Origin: Dolomedes plantarius
Taxonomy: Eukaryota > Arthropoda > Arachnida > Araneae > Dolomedidae
Direction: 5' to 3'
Length of the DNA stretch: 64,000 bases
Assembly (NCBI GenBank): GCA_907164885.2
Contig: OU015490.1
Span: forward strand, 206,813,981 to 206,877,980
Within the stretch, counting starts at the first letter, position 1; every line of letters starts with the position of its first letter. The notes below the pieces were generated by a model. The model had not been told where the DNA came from. It worked only from the letters and a program-made list of their open reading frames with translations, and ran no database searches. Shown one piece after another: positions 57,320 to 64,000 of the stretch. The translations under genes were made by a program, and so were the position numbers.

Positions 57320-58614
57320 ATGCATCTAGTAAGAAATGAGCTACTATCACGAAGCGTAACATATATGAAGTGTATGAGGAGATAAGTAAATGATTACAAA
57401 TTCAGAAGAATAGATTGTTTTATTAAGAATATATGGTATGATAAAGTTTAGAAATCAGTAAGTAGTAAATCCACCTCTGGCAGCTATACAAGCTGAAACA
57501 CGGCGAGGCAACGAATGAATGAGGTCTCCTATAACCTCCTGCGGAAGATCGTGTCATAATATTTGCAACTGGGCAATTAATTAACCAGTATTCCTGTACG
57601 GTTGCAGTTGCCTTCCAAGCACGTCCCAGACGTGATCTATTGGCGAGAGGTCTGGTGGCCAGGACGGCCGTGGGAGTACGTCATTTACTCGAAGACATTG
57701 TTGGAAGAGTCGCGCAGTATGTGGACCAGCGTTGTCTTGCTGATAAATGGAGTGCCATCAAAGTGCGTTAAAGGATGACTAGAGGTGATGGTGTGTCCCA
57801 ACAAATCACAAATCATTCCCCACACAGTGTTACACCCTGTGTAATAGCCATATGCCTCTCGACAACAAATGCCGGATATGACCGGTGGCCTGGCCACCTA
57901 CACACGCGTATGCACTGATCATCAGCATTGCGACTGAATCGGGATTCATCGCTGAAGATCATACGCCTCCAGTCGGTCAAACTCCAGCTTGCCCGAGGTC
58001 CGATCGACACTATGATGTGGGGTCAGTGGTAGGCGTCTTAATGGACGTCGGCTTCTTATACCTGCGTCGGACAGTTGACTCCGAATGGTTTTCCTTGATA
58101 CCACCGGAGGTCTGTTAGTGGTAAATGGCGTCAAACTGATTCTAGCTACATTGTTGGTGCGGACGTGGCCACTCTTATGTTTGCGCGACTGTGTTCCTGG
58201 GACGCTCTGACCCTCTGACACGGTGGACAATCCCTTCCGTGATCCATTGTTGTCAACACCGAGCAACTATCATATCTCTCCGACCGCGGTGGCGGCCGAT
58301 ACGCCTGTTTGACCAAACTAATTCTCTGATGCCTACTATACATCCCCTCTCATACTCCGGCAATTGTTCGTATTGTCGCCGTTTACGTCTCAGAGGCATC
58401 TCTAGTCACAATACCGTCCATCCAATTCGACGGATTTGTTTGAATAACCCCATTCCAATCATGCTTTTAAACTATCCCAGTTGCGCATCTCATGTGTGCA
58501 TAGCGAGCTTACCCTTGTCTCATTGGCGTCGAAATCTTAATCATTTGCATATCTCTTACAAGACTACTTTCCTGCCAAATTTTGTGATAGTAGCTGGATT
58601 TCTTCTGGGAGCAT
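57320..58614 (-). mobile_element. Tc1-like element with diverged TIRs
   Basis: The left end region ATATATGCATCTAGTAAGAA then ATGAGCTACTATCAC and the reverse complement of the right end (ATATATGCTCCCAGAAGAAA then TCCAGCTACTATCAC) correspond over at least 80 bp with mismatches. The span of about 1.3 kb and the enclosed minus-strand transposase relic fit Tc1. Exact ends are uncertain by a few bases. Confidence 0.75.
57455..58399 (-). pseudogene. Tc1-like transposase, multiply frameshifted
   Basis: From the ATG at 58399: MPLRRKRRQYEQLPEYERGC, IVGIRELVWSNRRIGRH, an HTH-type opening. After frameshifts there are DWRRMIFSDESRFSRNADDQ with the first catalytic aspartate, IRVCRWPGHRSYPAFVVERH, then QQDNAGPHTARLFQQCLRVN with the second, PPDLSPIDHVWDVLGRQL and RRVSACIAARGGFTTY to the stop at 57455. 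The third acid is Asp (PIDH) where Tc1 elements normally have Glu (PIEH), and the spacing is two residues short of 34. Many indels make it non-functional. This is a different subfamily from the copies at 8340 and 20977. Confidence 0.82.
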
Positions 58615-58721
58615 ATATTGAGTGTATTTATACTTATTTTGATGCATGAAATAATTTCAATAATGATTCCTTAAATGTAATCAGTTGGTCAGTTTTTGAG
58701 ATTGTTCAGGTGCTGTCTTAA

Positions 58722-58723
<2 letters not shown>

Positions 58724-58795
<72 letters not shown>
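58724..58795. repeat. (TA)n microsatellite
   Basis: TA run of about 70 bp ending in TGTGTGTG. Confidence 0.95.
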
Positions 58796-58804
<9 letters not shown>

Positions 58805-58985
58805 AGAACGCCCTCTGGTACCAACTTCTGACACTTGCGGTAGACGATTCTGTTTCACAGCTAGCGCCATCTGTGAACCCTGGGCGAACTAGGCAGAAGA
58901 GAATTAATTTTCGTACGATCAAGAAGCGCAGCTGACGCCTGTGATGTTACTTCTGTTTAATAACGATGTCGTAGAACGACGTATA
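58796..58985. other. GC-richer 190-bp block between two TA arrays
   Basis: GAACGCCCTCTGGTACCAAC and TAGCGCCATCTGTGAACCCT stand out from the AT-rich surroundings. It is bounded on both sides by TA microsatellites like the transposons elsewhere in the window, but no TIR or coding sequence was identified. Confidence 0.35.
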
Positions 58986-58991
58986 TATGTG

Positions 58992-59590
<599 letters not shown>

Positions 59591-59822
59591 ATTCCTGTAA
59601 GATTCATATTGATTCGTAAATGAATCGCAAATGATTCGTAGATGATTTATATATGATTCGTAATAATTTGTAATAATTTGTAATAATTCGTAATAATTCG
59701 TAAATGAATCAATCATGATTCGTAAATGATTTATACTATATGATTCCTAATAATTTGTAATAATTCGTAGTAATTCGTATAGATTTGTAAATGATTTGGA
59801 AAAGATTCGTATTCGTAAATGT
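59591..59822. repeat. Minisatellite of ~10-bp GATTCGTAAAT/AATTCGTAAT units
   Basis: Roughly 20 degenerate copies of (G/T)ATTCGTAA(AT) or AATTTGTAAT follow one another. Confidence 0.85.
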
Positions 59823-60905
59823 GTATTTCTTTATCTTACTTTTAAGGAATACTGTGATATTGAAATGTCAGAAGATTTTTAAGAAAACCTACACAAATTT
59901 TCTTCTACACACATTTTTAATTTTTTGTAAAAACACTCATTAACTAAACTAAAAAAATAGCAAAATTTAGATCAATATTTTTATGACCGTTCACGAAACG
60001 CTTTATATTATCTTTCCATCTTCAGTGGGAAAAAAAAAACTTTGGAAAGAAAATTTGTGTTGCATAATATAGTGTATACAACAAAGACTTCTACTTTAGT
60101 TATTCACTATTCTTCTATTATGTTCTATACTTTGATTAAACAAAGCGACATTTGCTAGCTAATTAACTACCCCCATGTCTGTGAAAGGGAATTCTAATAT
60201 TTTCTCCAAGAAATTAACATTCTAATGTACATAACTCCACGGTCTTAAAATGTATTTCAGATGCATCCTTATTATGCAAACATAAAAACAGCAGGATCTT
60301 TTGAAATGAATCCTTCCACAGCAACAAGAACGAAGGACTTACGTCTCCAAATCTTGTGTAAACACTTCATGAATAATTCAAGTTTGCGTTTCCATTTGAC
60401 GGTCTGTTTTCTTCTTTTTTATACACTTAACGATCTTTTATTTGAGCACTTGAGGTGGAACAAAGTGCAAGGCTTTAGAAATTCAGCTAAAAAAAATAGA
60501 TACGAAAGCTGAGGCAAATTTACTTCTGTTTTTAACTTGGGACTTGTCGCAGGAGACTTTGCAAGAATGTGCAATAATGTTTTACTAAATTAGAAGCGTG
60601 CAGGGTTATAAATATGTACACGGAATAAAACATGCAAAACGCGATAACCTGAGATACAAGAGCAGGGAAATTGTATACTTGAAGAAATAAAAACAGTTTT
60701 AGGATGACTGCGCGTTCAGATGAAATAACATAAATTCCACCGTATTTTTATATTCACAAAGGGAATTCTCTTTCGTGCTTTTAAATTATTGACTTGTACC
60801 ATTTTCTACGTATATATCAACTAGCAATCAAGATCTCAAAATGTGTACAAGGTATGTAAAGGGAGTTAAGATTTTAATTTCAGAAGTTTTAAAAATGAAG
60901 AAATA
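59823..60905. other. Intergenic, nothing recognised
   Basis: An 83-codon open stretch at 60261-60512 (MHPYYANIKTAGSFEMNP...) has no recognisable homology and is probably chance. Confidence 0.35.
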
Positions 60906-61512
60906 CAAGGTGTGGCAGAATAGACTGCCACATTTCAAAGAGTAATAAAAAGCAAACGAAAAAATATAGACAAAAATACTCTATATTTTTGAAAAACGCT
61001 AATAATATAGTTTATTTTCACCAGGTTTTCAAAATGACATCGCTGAAGTGGCGCCCTAAGTTAGTCTCTAAACTTTTCTTTCATTCTGTTCGACATCTCT
61101 GGGAAAATGGCGGTTATATGTTCACGAACAGCAAATTCACGGACTCCTAGCACATTTCCATGTGTTCTAAAGATCCACGGATGAACACTTGGTTTCTTCG
61201 ACAATCCAGTTCCACTTGCTTTCACGTTTGAAACCCATCGCAGAATTGTTTTTCGATCCAGAATGGCATCATTTGCAAGAACAGTCCGAACAGCGTCCTA
61301 AACGCCATCTGTGTCGTGATTACACAATCGTTGTTTTTAAAAAAATACTCAATAACGAAAAGGCGGTGTTCACCTGACCAATTCGTGGTGTCTGCTGACA
61401 ACTAGAAAATCCGACTGAACTGTTGCCAACTCCAGAGCCGTCCTAACCCCCCGCCAGCCACTTCCTTACCAGTGACTTTCAGAAATGTGAGAGTCTATTC
61501 TGCCGTATCCTA
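60906..61512 (-). mobile_element. Short DUF4817-type deletion derivative, copy 3 (both ends present)
   Basis: The left end CAAGGTGTGGCAGAATAGAC then TGCCACATTTC and the reverse complement of the right end (TAGGATACGGCAGAATAGAC then TCTCACATTTC) are inverted repeats. TA lies outside both. At 607 bp this is the best-preserved copy of the family also found at 13783 and 42659. Confidence 0.85.
61010..61390 (-). pseudogene. DUF4817 N-part fused to transposase C-tail, copy 3
   Basis: The minus strand opens with EHRLFVIEYFFKNNDCVITT in one frame. After a shift there is a long frame: VLANDAILDRKTILRWVSNV, KASGTGLSKKPSVHPWIFRT, HGNVLGVREFAVREHITAIF and PEMSNRMKEKFRD, then a stop, and LRAPLQRCHFENL. 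The first part is the DUF4817 domain to its RTPENV end. From VRE onward it is the transposase C-tail. The junction lies in the same register as copy 1 (KPSV....-N(V)--VRE-A(V/I)R). The DDE core is missing without trace of decay, so the fused form was already the mobile unit. Confidence 0.78.
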
Positions 61513-64000
61513 TACATATTGATCTACATATAATGTTGCATTAACATGGTCAGATAAACGCGTTAATTCAGATGAGAATGTTCAAAACAACGAGAAATTT
61601 ATCAGATACTTCCATCGTTTTTTATCTCACTTTTGATATAACCTTTTTATTAACAAATCATATTGAAGTTAATAGTAGCCATTTAGCACCACATAATAAT
61701 TTCTATCTAATAACTTGGTCATATAAACATGTTACTGCCAACACGAATGTTTAATAAAACAAGAAATTAATCAAATATTTGCAGTGAAAAATATTTCGAT
61801 TTTAATAAAACTATTTATTAAGAAATCATATTGGAATTAAAACTAGTATTTTTAGAACTGTATTCTAATATTTCTCGATATTCGAAATATGATGTGCCAT
61901 TGATTTTCCTGTCACACATTTTGAGAGCTTTTTTTTAGAACTAATGCAAAACGTTTTTGATTAAATATCTAATCAGTTTTCTAGAACGTTTTCTTCAATA
62001 TTAGTACAGCAGGAATGTAACAAAAAATAATTACTAAAAATCATGTAAAAGTTAATTAAAGATGATGTACACAGATTTTGTTCCTTTCGAAAAAAATAGT
62101 TAGATGGGATATCAAAAAATTTAATATGTTACTTTATGTTAGCATGCATGCTATTACATAAGCATATAAGAGTAAAATTATTTATTCATATCTCGGAGTT
62201 TAGCCATAAATTATTCTATAAGATCTGTTGAATAAGTTCATTTAAACATTGTATTTTTCCAAGCATCGGATTTTACTGTTTTGCAATCGTTATACTAATC
62301 GATCAAAGTAAATAGTATGTACAAAGTTTTGCAACATTCTCTACAATTATATTATATTTTAAAAGTTAAAAAATAATATGCTATTTTTTCCAATGAAGGG
62401 AGAAGTAAATAAAAAACATATAAGCCATCTGTCGAAAACATAAATATCGATTTATTATTAGCTTCATTATTATAGCATTCCGATTTTAAAGAATATTCAA
62501 AATTTAAATATTTTTTACTTGAATATTTGGCAGTTTTGTATAATTCATAAAAAAGTAACATGATATTAACTTCGTGGGATTTTGTTTTGACTTAAATATC
62601 TATTTTTATCATATGAATGAAAATTATTTTGCAATTTTTATTTACGTGTGGGAAGAGAAACTTAATAAAACCAAAAACTTAACAGGCTTTCCAAAATTAG
62701 AACATTAAGTATTTATGTATTTTATTTCTAATGTAGAACTTTCAGTGCAAAACAGGAAAATTGAATCAATAAAAATACAAATTTTATTAATTTATTATGT
62801 AGTCGACGTTCTGAAACATTTTAAAATCCAATCATGTTGAAAACTTTTGAAATGCAATTTTGTCATTTTTATGTAATTTAATTTTATATTTCATATGTTT
62901 TTCCATGACGTATAAACGGAGTTCTGCTTTTGCTTTTATTATATCAATCTATCTCTTGAATAAACCGACAGTCACGTGTTAAAGGTTGCATTTATGACGT
63001 AATTTGGCTTTTCCTTATTTTAGTTTTCTTTTTGATAGTTTGATTTACCTGCTTGCTCTTTCTAATTTTAATTTCATTTTATGATGTGACATCTGAATTT
63101 CTTTCTCAATGTATGCATATCGTTTTGTACGCGTGTTTTAGCATTATTAACTTTTGTTTTTTGCTCATTGAATAACTTTTCAATTATAAACTCCGCTACT
63201 TGTCAATAAATTTTACTTTTATACACAGCTCATGGTTTTCTTTTAATGATGTTGCATGGACCGTTTGTGAATCTCAGTGAACACCCCATTACGTAAAATA
63301 AAATGTTCCCCATTACAACCCCTAGATTATATCTCTCTGTTCTGTAAGACTTGGAGCAGTGGTTTTAAAAATATACAGTTACAATTATTTTCATAGTTAC
63401 ATCAAAATAGTCTTCACCTAGCACAACAAAAGGTATTTTATCACTCATTAATACAAAAATAGGAAGACATCATAACACTAACTCAAAATATATCACTATA
63501 AATATTCAAAATATCACCCTAAGTATACCAAAATATCATCTCAATAAGACATCACCTGAAAATAATGTCACTTTAAAATCTTATTCAGGACACACATTTT
63601 TTTGTAATAATATTAAATGAAATTGATAGAATAATGATGTTAACCATAACGTGGACTACCAGTAGTGTATTACAACATAAAGTTCATGCTTTAATATTTT
63701 ATCATTAAATTCTTTGAGTGGTAATGAAATCGACAGTCCTGTAAGCTGTCCACTCACCTTCTATTTTACAACAGTTCCAGTTTAAATTTCTACAAATATG
63801 TAATTTATTTACACAGATTATGGTAGTATGAAAATTGATTTAAAATGAAAAGAACAATTAAATATGAAAGACAAAAAAAAATTCGGTCGACCGTCTTGCT
63901 TGGAGGCCTCCTTGACATGGTTGACCCTGTAAAATACTCAGAGAAACAACATATTAATAATTGAAAAAGAAAAAGACATTTTTATCAATTATCCATGGGA
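61513..64000. other. Intergenic, nothing recognised
   Basis: AT-rich to the window end. A loose AAAATATCAC repetition occurs at about 63435-63580. A GC-richer patch at 63882-63930 (GGTCGACCGTCTTGCTTGGA) may start something lying beyond the window. Confidence 0.4.

Noticed and set aside
60261..60512. 83-codon frame starting MHPYYANIKTAG
   Set aside because: No domain, no splice signals, single occurrence; not supported as a gene.

Overview
The window looks like non-coding, repeat-dominated DNA from an animal nuclear genome. It is strongly AT-rich, has long (TA)n microsatellites, and shows no bacterial operon structure. Every clearly recognisable protein fragment comes from a eukaryotic transposon: Tc1/mariner (several subfamilies), piggyBac or hAT. 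The mix, including DUF4817-type transposases, DD41D-type mariners and an LTR-like block with a repeated GGCGA-type motif, fits an arthropod and most likely an arachnid such as a spider. That taxonomic call is inference from memory of such genomes. No tRNA, rRNA or intact host gene was recognised by eye.

Layout. 1-633: partial Tc1-like element on the minus strand. 2187-2884: hAT C-terminal relic whose dimerisation motif is amplified as five 120-bp tandem units. 6230-7395: 220-bp tandem array. 8340-9929: Tc1-like element with both TIRs, interrupted transposase. 11131-13690: decayed piggyBac with TTAA target duplication. 13783-14300: short DUF4817-type deletion derivative. 15405-16258: 165-172-bp tandem array. 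20977-22205: decayed Tc1-like element. 22310-25040: two interleaved tandem arrays split by a hAT relic.

25685-32280 is a train of four inverted-repeat elements separated by TA arrays: a 1.8-kb long-TIR element, two related mariner-like elements in opposite orientation, and a DD41D mariner. 32925-33850 and 34895-37410 are tandem arrays, with a small MITE between them. 37423-38348 and 39890-40463 are mariner relics. 42659-43230 is a second DUF4817 deletion derivative. 44228-44368 holds two adjacent hairpins. 45619-46347 holds LTR-like and SINE-like blocks. 48902-50207 is a longer copy of the DD41D mariner. 51776-52487 and 56119-56913 are non-autonomous elements with TTAA and 8-bp target duplications. 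57320-58614 is another Tc1-like relic. 60906-61512 is the third DUF4817 deletion derivative.

Two stretches (4887-5061 and 19040-19240) could be plus-strand exons of one intron-rich host gene, with weak DH-like and PH-like resemblance. If so, much of the left third would be intron. This is tentative. Otherwise the genes do not form a pathway: they are independent, mostly dead, selfish elements. The main interest is in how they duplicate, shorten and nest.
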